64,000 nt of DNA, from positions 62,001 through 126,000 of the forward strand of contig JADJSK010000002.1 in the NCBI GenBank assembly GCA_016711705.1. Direction: 5' to 3'. The position numbers and the translations under genes were made by a program. Every line of letters begins with the position of its first letter. Position 1 is the first letter of the stretch. The notes beneath the pieces were generated by a model. It saw only the letters and a program-made list of their open reading frames with translations, did not search any database and was not told the DNA's origin. Below, piece after piece: positions 37,614-47,218 of this stretch. The DNA is from Candidatus Brachybacter algidus (GTDB lineage: Bacteria; Bacteroidota; Bacteroidia; Chitinophagales; Saprospiraceae).

Positions 37614-38336
37614 ATGCCAAAATGGATCGAAGCAGAAGTAATTAAAACTATTTCTGAAACCGACAGAGTCAAACGTATCTGGATCAATCCGGAAACAGAT
37701 GAAATGATCACTGCTATTCCCGGGCAATTCATCACATTTGATTTGCCTGTAGGAGAGAAGCGTCTTCAGCGATGGAAAAGTTATTCTATCGCCAACTATG
37801 TCCAAGAAGGCATCATCGAACTATGCGTGGCAAAGATGGAAGGTGGACTAGGTTCGGCATACCTGTGTGATGAAATCAAAGTGGGTGATAAACTGAAATT
37901 CAAAGGGCCGGAGGGCGTTTTTGTACTTCCTGATACATTACCTTATAAAGTCGTCATGGTATGCACCGGCACAGGTCTGGCGCCATTCCTTGCTATGCTT
38001 CAGATGGCATTGGGAAATGCTGAATACGACCACATTGATTTTCACTTGATCTTTGGGACTAGATACGAAAAGGATTTGCTTTATTATCCTAATTTACTTG
38101 ACTTCAGAAAGTATAAAAATTTCAAGTTGGATGTTGCCCTTTCAAGATATGAGGGTGACGGTCCATTTCACAAGGGTTATGTGCATTCCATTTACCAAAA
38201 TACTTATAATAATAATGGCCCTCAACCATTATTTATGCTGTGCGGTTGGCAGGCGATGATCGATGAGGCGGTGGGGATTCTGGAGAGTCAGATGCAGATA
38301 GATAAAAAGAATGTGATGGTGGAGTTGTATGGATAG
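37614..38336 (+). CDS. Ferredoxin-NADP reductase-like oxidoreductase
   Basis: 240 residues. The FAD domain has RWKSYSIAN (the RxYS flavin-binding motif, about residues 52-60) and GGLGSAYLCDEIKVGD. The NAD(P) domain has MVCTGTGLAPFLAML (about 114-128), HLIFGTRYEKDLLYY, and the C-terminal FMLCGWQAMIDEAVGIL. It moves electrons between NAD(P)H and an electron carrier. It stands behind the mevalonate genes on the same strand, but the 266-bp spacer full of repeats makes co-transcription uncertain. Confidence 0.87.
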   Translation: MPKWIEAEVIKTISETDRVKRIWINPETDEMITAIPGQFITFDLPVGEKRLQRWKSYSIANYVQEGIIELCVAKMEGGLGSAYLCDEIKVGDKLKFKGPEGVFVLPDTLPYKVVMVCTGTGLAPFLAMLQMALGNAEYDHIDFHLIFGTRYEKDLLYYPNLLDFRKYKNFKLDVALSRYEGDGPFHKGYVHSIYQNTYNNNGPQPLFMLCGWQAMIDEAVGILESQMQIDKKNVMVELYG

Positions 38337-38705
38337 GGTTCACGCAAAGAGTCCGCAAAGATAGGACGCGCAAAGTGCACCAAGAGAAACTGCCCTATAT
38401 TAAGTATTAAAAATAAACCAATTTCTTCCTGTCCTTTGAGCTTCTTTGCCTCATTGCATGAACTCTTTTTTTTATTGTGTTAACGAAAAGGATGTAAAAT
38501 TCGTGTTAGATGCGAAGCATCATTCGTGCAATTCGCGGCAAAATTAATCTTTATAATTCGACTGTATTCACCGGGAAATAATAAGGATTTGTCTCACAAT
38601 TACAGAAATATACAGTCTTTTAACCCGGGATCTCGAATGCATCTTCGCAGATAATTGCACGAATTTGCACGTATGTTTCTACTCCTGCTTAATGATTTCT
38701 TAGTG

Positions 38706-40340
38706 TCTTTGTGATACAGCTTAGGAAGTAGCTACTGCGTGGGCAGGAGGAAGATATCACAGAGTTGCACAAAGTTTTTTTAAATTGAATAAATAATTAG
38801 AAGTTGAGCTTAATTTTGAAACTAGATACTGATTGTAGATTTTTGAGTAACACAGAGAGATTTGACTGTCGTCAAATTTAGATCTGATTGGTCTGTATCT
38901 ATTATTATATCAGTCAACCTCTGTGCCACTCCACGTCTGCTCTGTGAATCTCAGTGATAATTAATCCCTCAATCTTTGTGAATCTTTGTGATACAGCTTA
39001 GGGAGTAGCTACTGCGTGGGCAGGAGGAAGATATCACAGAGTTGCACAAAGTTTTTTTAAATGAATAAATAATTAGAAGTTGAACTTAATTTTGAAACTA
39101 GACACTGATTGTAGATTTTTGAGTAACACAGAGAGATTTGACTGTCGTCAAATTTAGATCTGATTGGTCTGTATCTATTATTATATCAGTCAACCTCTGT
39201 GCCACTCCACGTCTGCTCTGTGAATCTCAGTGATACTTAATCCCTCAATCTTTGTGAATCTTTGTGATACAGCTTAGGAAGTAGCCACTGCGTGGGCAGG
39301 AGGAAGATATCACAGAGTTGCACAAAGTTTTTTTAAAATGAATAAATAATTAGAAGTTGAGCTTAATTTTGAAACTAGACACTGATTGTAGATTTTTTGA
39401 GTAACACAGAGAGATTTGACTGTCGTCAAATTTCGCACAGATCTTTCTGTATCTATTATTACATTGGTGTATCTCTGTGCCACTCCATGTCTGCTCTGTG
39501 AATCTCAGTGATAATTAATCCCTCAATCTTTGTGAATCTTTGTGATACAGCTTAGGGAGTAGCTACTGCGTGGGCAGGAGGAAGATATAACAGAGTTGCA
39601 CAAAGTTTTTTTAAAATGAATAAATAATTAGAAGTTGAGCTTAATTTTGAAACTAGACACTGATTGTAGATTTTTTGAGTAACACAGAGAGATTTGACTG
39701 TCGTCAAATTTAGATCTGATTGGTCTGTATCTATTATTATATCAGTCAACCTCTGTGCCACTCCACGTCTGCTCTGTGAATCTCAGTGATAATTAATCCC
39801 TCAATCTTTGTGAATCTTTGTGATACAGCTTAGGGAAGTAGTACTGCGTGGGCAGGAGGAAGATATCACAGAGTTGCACAAAGTTTTTTTAAAATGAATA
39901 AATAATTAGAAGTTGAGCTTAATTTTGAAACTAGACACTGATTGTAGATTTTGAGTAACACAGAGAGATTTGACTGTCGTCAAATTTAGATCTGATTGGT
40001 CTGTATCTATTATTATATCAGTCAACCTCTGTGCCACTCCACGTCTGCTCTGTGAATCTCAGTGATACTTAATTCCTCAATCTTTGTGATACAGCTTAGG
40101 GAAGTAATGCGTGGGCAGGAGGAAGATATCACAGAGTTGCACAAAGTTTTTTTAAAATGAATAAATAATTAGAAGTTGAGCTTAATTTTGAAACTAGACA
40201 CTGATTGTAGATTTTTTGAGTAACACAGAGAGATTTGACTGTCGTCAAATTTCGCACAGATCTTTCTGTATCTATTATTACATTGGTGTATCTCTGTGCC
40301 ACTCCATGTCTGCTCTGTGAATCTCAGTGATACTTAACCC
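38706..40340. repeat. Six-unit tandem repeat of about 277 bp, (AAB)x2
   Basis: The landmark GATACAGCTTAGG recurs at 38713, 38990, 39266, 39544, 39822 and 40088, so the period is 277, 276, 278, 278 and 266 bp. Units 3 and 6 share a variant core (TTTCGCACAGATCTTTCTG, ACATTGGTGTATC, CCATGTCTG) where the other four have TTTAGATCTGATTGG and CCACGTCTG. Each unit contains the hairpin ATTTGAC-TGTC-GTCAAAT and the palindrome AGTAGCTACT or a decayed form. Near-inverse words CTTTGTGAATCTTTGTGAT and ATCACAGAGTTGCACAAAG flank the AGTAGCTACT core. No convincing ORF. The preceding 370 bp has similar CTTTG/GCACGAAT words. Confidence 0.92.
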
Positions 40341-40455
40341 CACATTCTTTGCTCTTCTTTGCCTCTTTGCGTGAACCAAACAACTAATACCTATTTGGAA
40401 TTAACTTTTTTTTCCTTTCTTTGTTCTTAATCTAAATAACAATAAATATCACGTG

Positions 40456-41070
40456 ATGGAAGATCAAATAGTTAAATCACCAATACTTATATATACTGAG
40501 GAAACACCCAATCCGGAATCCTTAAAATTTGTGGTCAACAAGATGTTGTTCCAGGGCGGCACAGCTGACTTTCGGGAAGCCGAAAGCGCAAAAGAATGGT
40601 CACCTTTGGCTACATCTCTTTTTGAATTCCCATATGTGAAAGGTGTTTATATATGTAACAACTTTGTTTCTATCACCAAAGAAATGAACTATGGCTGGGA
40701 AGAAGTTCAGTTAAGACTGAAAGAATTCATCAAAACTTATGTTTCTGACGGCAAAGTTATCATGAATGATGGCTACATGGAAGAGCAATCCAAACTCGAA
40801 ACTGAAAAACACGAGAAAGAATACACCGGCGATGATCTTGCTATCGTTCAAAAGATTAAAGATCTCATCGTTAATGTCGTCAAACCAGCCGTTGAAGGTG
40901 ATGGTGGTAATATCGAATTCAAATCATATGATAAAGGTGTCGTTACTGTTGTCCTCCAAGGTTCATGTAGTGGTTGCCCTTCATCTACTATCACACTTAA
41001 ATCCGGTATCGAAGGTATGCTTCAGAGAATGGTTCCTGAGGTTACTGAGGTGGTGAGTGAAATGGGTTAG
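40456..41070 (+). CDS. NifU-like Fe-S scaffold/carrier protein (Nfu)
   Basis: 204 residues from the ATG at 40456; a GTG directly before it is also in frame. The N-terminal Nfu domain shows IYTEETPNPESLKFVVNKML and a mid-region FEFPYVKGVYICNNFVSITK. The C-terminal NifU domain has VKPAVEGDGGNIEFKSYDKG and VVLQGSCSGCPSSTITLKSG with the cluster-binding CxxC. It carries 4Fe-4S clusters to apoproteins in the cytoplasm. It is transcribed alone. Confidence 0.94.
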   Translation: MEDQIVKSPILIYTEETPNPESLKFVVNKMLFQGGTADFREAESAKEWSPLATSLFEFPYVKGVYICNNFVSITKEMNYGWEEVQLRLKEFIKTYVSDGKVIMNDGYMEEQSKLETEKHEKEYTGDDLAIVQKIKDLIVNVVKPAVEGDGGNIEFKSYDKGVVTVVLQGSCSGCPSSTITLKSGIEGMLQRMVPEVTEVVSEMG

Positions 41071-41655
41071 GAATTATTAATGATAAATTATAAATGGGCC
41101 AAGATTGAGCGGATTAGCTTGATTTGTGTCTGTTGAGTCTTTCTAATTACGACAAACGTTACTTCTGTAACTCATTCTAACTTCTAATTTCTAATTTAAA
41201 GATTGGGCACTAGGAAATGGGTAATAATTGTGGAAGAATGATAAGAATTGTGGAAGAATGATAAGAATTGTTCAAGATGTAGAGGCAGGATGGTCACACC
41301 AACTTCACTTACGGACACTCATTCTAACTTCAAAAATAGGTAATGGGTAATGGGTAATAATTGTGGAAGAATGATAACTATTGTTCAAGATCTAAATGCA
41401 TGATAGTAACACCAACATCACTAACGGAGCCTCTTTCTAACTTCTAACTTCAAATTTCTAACTTCAAATTTCTAACTTTATAAATGAAGTGTTAGGGATA
41501 TGGTAGCCTGTTCTCACCTTCTCACCTTCTCACTTCCTCACCTTCTCACCTCCTTTATATTCATAATTTTAATTATATATCAATAAATAATAATATTTTT
41601 ACGAGAATCCCATCTAGCATTTTGTGTCAGATTACGAATACTGAATTTATTCTCA
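41071..41655. repeat. Gene-free spacer with duplicated segments
   Basis: A 20-bp word GAATTGTGGAAGAATGATAA is tandemly repeated at 41226-41270, and the surrounding 120 bp recurs, diverged, at 41350-41450 (GTGGAAGAATGATAACTATT, TTGTTCAAGATCTAAATGCA). The rest is 7-8 nt words (TTCTAACTTCAAAT, CTCACCTT). No gene is supported. Confidence 0.7.
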
Positions 41656-42654
41656 ATGAAAAATTATTTAATTCTTTTATCAATGCTTTTACCTTTCCTC
41701 CTAATAGGACAAGAGGATGCCGAATCGCTACTTAAACAAGGCGTCAAATTTCATGATGATGGTGAATTTGCTAAAGCGATTGAATATTATGAAAAAGCTG
41801 CGCTATTAGAACCGAACAATTCCACCATAGATTATGAGATGGCCCTATCATACGCTGGATTGAAGGACTATGTTAAAGCAATAATTTTATCTGATAAAGT
41901 CATTGCAAAAAAAGACAAAAACCTAAGTCAAGCTTATTTGGTCAAAGCATCTGCATTTGATATGCTTGGTAGAGCAGTAGAATCCACAGCTATATTGGAA
42001 GAGGCAATAGCAGTAACAAAAGGGAGCCCAACTTTATATTACAATCTTGGTGTTAATTACTGGAAGGCTAAGCAAATAAATCTGGCGGAGGAGAATTTTA
42101 TCAAAGCTATTGATCTGAGTGCCAATCATACTGCCAGTCATTATATGTTGGCGGTGTTGAATGATTTCAAAAAGAATCGAGTTCAAGCTATTTTGTCTGG
42201 AGCTTACTTTTTACTGCTTGAACCCAATACCAAAATGTCGCTGGATGCATTTAATATTATTAAGAAAAATTTAAATAGTAATAATACCATAGATGTGGTT
42301 GATACGGATATTACTAACATAGTATTTGATAATGATAGAGATACCACATTTGCATCAGCCGAACTTCTTTTAGATAGGTTGGAAGCTACAATTGCTAATG
42401 ATACATTATCAGAATTAGAGCATATTTCTTTTCAACTGAAATCTTTATTTACGCTTATGGGTGAGCAAAATATAGAACGGAAAGATATTTGGACAGCTTT
42501 TTATATTCCATTTTATTTTGAAATTTCTAAAACTAAACATTTTGAAACCTTTGTAAGATACATTACGCAAAAACCTCTTAAAGAATCACATGATTGGTTC
42601 AAAAGACATGAACAAGAATTGATTGGTTTCGGTGATTGGCTGAGTAAGAATTAG
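41656..42654 (+). CDS. Exported TPR protein
   Basis: 332 residues. A hydrophobic N-terminus (NYLILLSMLLPFLLIG) suggests export. At least four TPR units follow in the first half: ESLLKQGVKFHDDGEFAKAI, LSYAGLKDYVKAIILSDKVI, TLYYNLGVNYWKAKQINLAE and SHYMLAVLNDFKKNRVQAIL. The second half, from about residue 215, is unlike known domains and contains many acidic and hydrophobic residues. A protein-interaction role is inferred. Confidence 0.8.
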   Translation: MKNYLILLSMLLPFLLIGQEDAESLLKQGVKFHDDGEFAKAIEYYEKAALLEPNNSTIDYEMALSYAGLKDYVKAIILSDKVIAKKDKNLSQAYLVKASAFDMLGRAVESTAILEEAIAVTKGSPTLYYNLGVNYWKAKQINLAEENFIKAIDLSANHTASHYMLAVLNDFKKNRVQAILSGAYFLLLEPNTKMSLDAFNIIKKNLNSNNTIDVVDTDITNIVFDNDRDTTFASAELLLDRLEATIANDTLSELEHISFQLKSLFTLMGEQNIERKDIWTAFYIPFYFEISKTKHFETFVRYITQKPLKESHDWFKRHEQELIGFGDWLSKN

Positions 42655-42760
42655 ATTCAGTGTTCAGTAATTAGTAATCAGTGGTCAGTAATTAGTAATC
42701 AAAAATCAGTGGTCAGTTATCAGTGGTCAGTAATTAGTAATTATTGACATATTTAATATG
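42655..42760. repeat. Heptamer-period spacer repeat
   Basis: TCAGTAATTAGTAATCAGTG-type words (GTAATCA, GTGGTCA, GTAATTA) follow one another directly after the TPR stop codon. The remainder up to 42874 is AT-rich without visible structure. Confidence 0.65.
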
Positions 42761-42874
42761 GAGAAATTATAGTTAATTCGCATTTAATCTGTGTTCGCTA
42801 TAAATTCCTATTTTAGTGGATAATTTTCCTTTTTGCAAATAGGAATAACAATTAACAACTAATAAATACAAAAT

Positions 42875-44305
42875 ATGATTAGTCGTCGCAACGTCATACA
42901 AAAATTAGCTCTTGGTCTCGGACTCGTAGGTACGGGAATTCCATCATTCGCAAAGAGTTTTAGCACAGAAGAAGATGATTTACTTAAAGACTTAGGTAAA
43001 CAAAGCCATAATATGTGTGGTTTTGCGGCTCCAAAGATAGACAAGGTCAGAATCGGAATAATCGGTTTGGGCAATCGGGGTAATGAAGCAGTAAGACGGT
43101 TATCATACCTAGGTGGAGTAGAGATAGTGGCCATTTGCGATAAATACAAGGACAAAGTAGACGAAGCTCAGAAGGTTGTTTTAGCTATGCAATTGCCAAA
43201 AGTTAAAGAGTTTTTTGGATCCGAAGATGGATGGAAAGGGCTGTGCGACCTTGATATCGACCTGGTTTATATATGTACTCCCTGGCATCTGCATACACCG
43301 ATGTCTGTATATGCGATGAAAGCTGGTAAACATGCAGCTACTGAAGTACCTGCAGCAGCTAATCTGGAAGAATGTTGGCAACTTGTAGAAACGTCAGAAA
43401 AGACAAAAAAGCATTGTATGATGCTCGAAAATTGTTGTTATGACGACTTTGAAATGCTCACACTCAACATGACAAGAAACGGTTTGTTTGGAGAATTGAT
43501 ACATGCTGAAGGCGCCTACATACACGATCTGATGGACTTAAATTTTTCCAAAACGTATTATGCTGATTACTGGAGGTTGAAGGAAAATGCAAATCACAAT
43601 GGGTCATTATATCCAACACATGGCTTGGGGCCAATTGCACAATGTTTGGATATCAATCGTGGCGATAAAATGGATTATTTGGTATCAGTTAGCACAGCTG
43701 ACTTCATGATGCACCAACGTGCGGAAGAAGAATCATTGAAGAATCCTGATATTCAAAAATTCACTAAAAGTAATTTCCGTGGAAATATGAATACGACCAC
43801 CATCAAAACTGCTAAAGGTAAGTCCATCATGATACAACACGATGTCACCTCACCCCGCCCTTACTCGAGGATCCATCTTCTCAGCGGAACGAAAGGCATG
43901 GCGCAGAAGTATCCTTCTCCAGAGAGAATAGCTTTTGGACATAAATGGATTGACAAAACTGAAATGGATAATTTGTATAAAAAATATACACCACCAGTCA
44001 TTGAACACATCGGTAAGATCGCCAAAGAAGTTGGTGGACATGGTGGCATGGATTTCGTGATGGATTGGAGACTTATTGATTGTCTACGCAATGGTCTCGC
44101 ATTGGATCAGGACGTTTACGATGCAGCGGCGTGGAGTTCTATCTCTATTTTAAGCCAAAATTCTGTGGCAAAAAGATCTAAGACTATGGATATTCCAGAT
44201 TTTACAAGAGGTAGCTGGAAAAACAATAAACCGGTTGATCTTACCTTATCTCAGGGTGCAACGACTCAAGTACGCGATGTGAAAATCCAGGAATCAAAAA
44301 TGTAA
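42875..44305 (+). CDS. Gfo/Idh/MocA oxidoreductase, GH109-like
   Basis: 476 residues. A Tat-like signal (SRRNVIQKLALGLGLVGTG) leads to a Rossmann domain with RIGIIGLGNRGNEAVRRL and YICTPWHLHTPMSVYAMKAG, KHAATEVPA. The C-terminal part shows the GH109 pattern: MLENCCYDDFEMLTLNM, HAEGAYIHDLMDLNF, YWRLKENANHNGSLYPTHGL, GPIAQCLDINRGDKMDYLVS. GH109 enzymes use bound NAD to cleave alpha-N-acetylgalactosamine. Substrate is inferred; other Gfo/Idh/MocA activities remain possible. It is followed at 73 bp by the sugar dehydrogenase gene. Confidence 0.87.
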   Translation: MISRRNVIQKLALGLGLVGTGIPSFAKSFSTEEDDLLKDLGKQSHNMCGFAAPKIDKVRIGIIGLGNRGNEAVRRLSYLGGVEIVAICDKYKDKVDEAQKVVLAMQLPKVKEFFGSEDGWKGLCDLDIDLVYICTPWHLHTPMSVYAMKAGKHAATEVPAAANLEECWQLVETSEKTKKHCMMLENCCYDDFEMLTLNMTRNGLFGELIHAEGAYIHDLMDLNFSKTYYADYWRLKENANHNGSLYPTHGLGPIAQCLDINRGDKMDYLVSVSTADFMMHQRAEEESLKNPDIQKFTKSNFRGNMNTTTIKTAKGKSIMIQHDVTSPRPYSRIHLLSGTKGMAQKYPSPERIAFGHKWIDKTEMDNLYKKYTPPVIEHIGKIAKEVGGHGGMDFVMDWRLIDCLRNGLALDQDVYDAAAWSSISILSQNSVAKRSKTMDIPDFTRGSWKNNKPVDLTLSQGATTQVRDVKIQESKM

Positions 44306-44378
44306 TAAATTCCTTTACAGTAATAATTATAAAAAATTTGAATGCTCCTAATTACTTTCTAACTAAGAACTTTTACAT

Positions 44379-45614
44379 ATGAATAATTTAAAATATTTGT
44401 TGTTTTCTTGTACATTTCTTGTCTATTTTTTCTCGAGCTGCCAATCCAATAATAAGCAGATCAAACAAGATCAAACGAATAATAATTCAAAATCTGTTGA
44501 AACGCAGGAGGCCAACACCAAATACCCGCCGGCTTTTCCAGGCCAAACCAGAATAAATAAAGTTGCAACTAAAACACCTTATGAAGTAAAAATTTTATCC
44601 AAAGATTTAAAACGACCATGGGCAATCATTCAAATGCCAGACGACCGCTTTTTGATTACAGAAAAGTCCGGTAAAATGAAAATTTTGGGATTGGATGGAT
44701 CCCAACAAAAGGAAATAAAGGGTTTGCCTAAAGTAGATGACGATGGTCAAGGAGGATTATTGGATGTTGCTTTAGATCCTGATTTTATTAGTAATCGAAT
44801 GATATATTGGTCATTTTCAGAACCACATGATGAGGGCAATTTGACTGCCGTTGGAAAGGGAAGACTGTCAGCCGATGAAACTAAATTAGAAGATATTAAG
44901 GTTATTTTTCGTGCTTTTCCTGTTCTTGATAGTGATTTGCACTTTGGTTCAAGATTGGCATTTGACAAAGATGAAAATCTATTCGTAAGTACTGGTGAAC
45001 GTTCACATATGGAAGGGCGGATGCAAGCACAGAACTTGAAGTCAGGTTTGGGAAAAATATTTAAAATTACCAAAGAAGGCAAACCGGCACCGGGTAATCC
45101 GTTTATCAACATTAAAGATGCTATGCCTGAGATCTATTCATATGGAAATAGAAATGCACAGGGGATTGATATTCATCCCGTCACAGGAGAATTATGGGAA
45201 GCGGAATTTGGCCCTAGAGGTGGTGACGAGATCAATATCATCAGATCAGGCAAAGATTATGGATGGCCGACCATTACTTATGGGATTGAATATAGCGGCG
45301 AAATTGTTGGTCAAGCCATTACTCAGAAAGAAGGTATGGAACAACCTGTCTACTATTGGGATCCGGTTGTTTCTCCGAGCGGTATTTCATTTTATGCCTC
45401 ATCAGTAATTCCTGAATGGCAGAATAACTTGTTTGTAGCTTGCCTAAGCGGAACACACATCTGTCGTCTTGTCATTGAAAATAATAAAGTTGTTGGTGAA
45501 GAAAGGTTATTAGCTGACCAAGGAGAGCGATTCCGAGACATCGTCGATGGCAGAGATGGTGCGCTTTATGCTGTGACGGACTCGGGAAAGCTTTATAAGG
45601 TGGGGAAGAAGTAG
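44379..45614 (+). CDS. PQQ-dependent sugar dehydrogenase-type lipoprotein
   Basis: 411 residues. The lipoprotein signal ends at LVYFFSSC. The six-bladed glucose/sorbosone dehydrogenase domain shows RPWAIIQMPDDRFLITEKSG, DDGQGGLLDVALDPDF, LHFGSRLAFDKDENLFVSTG, YGNRNAQGIDIHPVTGELWE, FGPRGGDEINIIRSGKDYGW and SPSGISFYASSVIPEW. Such enzymes oxidise aldoses in the periplasm with PQQ. PQQ synthesis genes are not in this window. It lies downstream of the GH109-like gene and may share its transcript. Confidence 0.9.
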   Translation: MNNLKYLLFSCTFLVYFFSSCQSNNKQIKQDQTNNNSKSVETQEANTKYPPAFPGQTRINKVATKTPYEVKILSKDLKRPWAIIQMPDDRFLITEKSGKMKILGLDGSQQKEIKGLPKVDDDGQGGLLDVALDPDFISNRMIYWSFSEPHDEGNLTAVGKGRLSADETKLEDIKVIFRAFPVLDSDLHFGSRLAFDKDENLFVSTGERSHMEGRMQAQNLKSGLGKIFKITKEGKPAPGNPFINIKDAMPEIYSYGNRNAQGIDIHPVTGELWEAEFGPRGGDEINIIRSGKDYGWPTITYGIEYSGEIVGQAITQKEGMEQPVYYWDPVVSPSGISFYASSVIPEWQNNLFVACLSGTHICRLVIENNKVVGEERLLADQGERFRDIVDGRDGALYAVTDSGKLYKVGKK

Positions 45615-45831
45615 TTGTTATTTGTTAATTATTATTTGTTATTTATTACTTTAATATATTGAGATTGCACCAATTAACCAGGTATTAGTGTCCACCGAAG
45701 AATCTTTTTTACGTAACAAGCTAAAGTGCTAATACGCAAAAGTGCTAATGGGCGACCTAAAGCCTAAAGCGCAGCGAACCAACATGCGAACCAAGCTAAA
45801 GCGCTAAATGCTAATGAGCTAAAGCGCTGCC
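45615..45831. repeat. Spacer with GCTAAAGC words
   Basis: GCTAAAGTGCTAATACGC, GCTAAAGCGCTAAATGCTAA and GAGCTAAAGCGCTGC run at 45720-45830 up to the mqnC stop codon. No gene. Confidence 0.6.
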
Positions 45832-46974
45832 TCAATCCACAATCATCTCCAACTTATTCAGCTCTTGTTGCTTCATATTTGCAGGAAGATCTCGGAAGCC
45901 ATATTGCTGATTTCGCAGTTGAGGGGTATAACCTGCATCGCGGATTGCCTCCTGGATACCGTTGGCTGTAAATCGGAATGCTGCACCCGCTGCTGAAACT
46001 ACATTTTCTTCGATCATGATACTACCAAAGTCATTAGCACCTGCATGGAGACTTAATTGCCCAACTTTTTTTCCAACAGTCAGCCAGCTCGCCTGAATGT
46101 TTTTGACATTTGGAAGCATGATGCGGCTCATGGCGATCATGCGGATATATTCATCACCCGTACAGGTATTTCTGGCACGTTTTAATTTTTTAAGCATTGT
46201 TGCTTCATCCTGGAAAGGCCATGGAATGAAAGCTAGGAAACCATTGGCATCAGCTGGTTTTTCAGATTGCACTTGACGTAATTCTGCGTAATGCTCCATC
46301 CTTTCAAGATTGGTTTCCACATGGCCAAACATCATAGTTGCACTTGTAGTAAGATGCAATTGGTGCGCGGCTCTCATGACATCAAGCCATTCTTTTCCAC
46401 CACATTTTCCTTTGCTTATAAGTCGACGTACTCTGTCAGAAAGTATTTCAGCTCCAGCGCCCGGCAGTGAATCAAGGCCTGCTTCTTTTAATGCAGCAAG
46501 CACTTCAATGTGCGTTGATTTTTCAAGTTTAGTGATATGTGCTATCTCAGGTGGCCCCAGTGCATGTAGCTTCAGAGTAGGGTAGAGGGACTTTAATTCT
46601 TTAAAGAGATTCACATAGAATGAAAGCCCGAGATCAGGATGATGCCCTCCTTGGAGCAACAACTGTTCACCACCATATTCAAAAAGCTCATCTATTTTGA
46701 CTTTATATTCCTCTATCGTTGTGGTATAAGCTTCTCCATGTCCCGGTATTCGATAGAAATTGCAAAATTTACAATTTGCTAAGCAAACATTGGTTGTATT
46801 GCTGTTTCGGTCTATAATCCAGGTCACAATATTGCCGGGAACATGATGTTGTCGCAACGCATTGCCGGTATATATAAGGTCTGCGGTAGAAGCATTTTCA
46901 AAAAGGAAAACACCTTCTTCCGGTGTTAGCCATTCTAAACGTAAAGCTCTGTCTAATAAATTTTGGATATCCAT
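45832..46974 (-). CDS. mqnC: Cyclic dehypoxanthinyl futalosine synthase
   Basis: 380 residues. This radical-SAM enzyme cyclises dehypoxanthine futalosine in the futalosine route to menaquinone. The cluster motif is Cys64, Cys68, Cys71 in TNVCLANCKFCNFYR. Other marks: EQLLLQGGHHPDLGLSFY, LHALGPPEIAHI, AGLDSLPGAGAEILSDRVRR, TSATMMFGHVETNLERMEH, FIPWPFQDE, NIQASWLTVGKKVGQLSLHAGANDFG and SIMIEENVVSAAGA. Related MqnE and CofH differ in these blocks. No other mqn gene is near. A TAnnTTTG element lies just upstream. Confidence 0.93.
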   Translation of the reverse strand: MDIQNLLDRALRLEWLTPEEGVFLFENASTADLIYTGNALRQHHVPGNIVTWIIDRNSNTTNVCLANCKFCNFYRIPGHGEAYTTTIEEYKVKIDELFEYGGEQLLLQGGHHPDLGLSFYVNLFKELKSLYPTLKLHALGPPEIAHITKLEKSTHIEVLAALKEAGLDSLPGAGAEILSDRVRRLISKGKCGGKEWLDVMRAAHQLHLTTSATMMFGHVETNLERMEHYAELRQVQSEKPADANGFLAFIPWPFQDEATMLKKLKRARNTCTGDEYIRMIAMSRIMLPNVKNIQASWLTVGKKVGQLSLHAGANDFGSIMIEENVVSAAGAAFRFTANGIQEAIRDAGYTPQLRNQQYGFRDLPANMKQQELNKLEMIVD

Positions 46975-47005
46975 GTTGATTCTATAGAATTACAAAAGGT
47001 AAACA

Positions 47006-47013
47006 CAAATTTA
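47006..47013 (-). promoter_or_regulatory. Putative -7 element of mqnC
   Basis: The reverse strand reads TAAATTTG, a perfect TAnnTTTG, 31 bp before the mqnC ATG. The heptamer array begins 20 bp further upstream, where a -33 element would lie. Confidence 0.45.
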
Positions 47014-47032
47014 ATGATTTGGTTATAAATTA

Positions 47033-47113
47033 GTTGTCAGTTGTCAGTTGTCAGTTGTCAGTTGTCAGTTGTCAGTTGTCAGTTGTCAGTTGTCAGATGT
47101 CAGATGTCAGTGG
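47033..47113. repeat. Heptamer array (GTTGTCA)n
   Basis: About eleven head-to-tail copies of GTTGTCA, the last few altered to GATGTCA and GTGGTCA. It abuts the likely -33 region of mqnC. Confidence 0.9.
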
Positions 47114-47218
47114 TCAATAATGGGTAATGGATAATCCGAAACTAAAAAGTGAAGTTCAATCGGAGCTAGGATTTTAAGCGAAGATTAAAATTACTCCGTG
47201 TCCTCTGTTAAATAATAT

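Noticed and set aside
39552..39761. Minus-strand 69-residue ORF within the tandem repeat
   Set aside because: It exists in only one of six near-identical units because small indels break it in the others; no protein features.
38706..40340. CRISPR array
   Set aside because: Units are about 277 bp and similar along their whole length; there are no short identical repeats separated by unique spacers and no cas genes.
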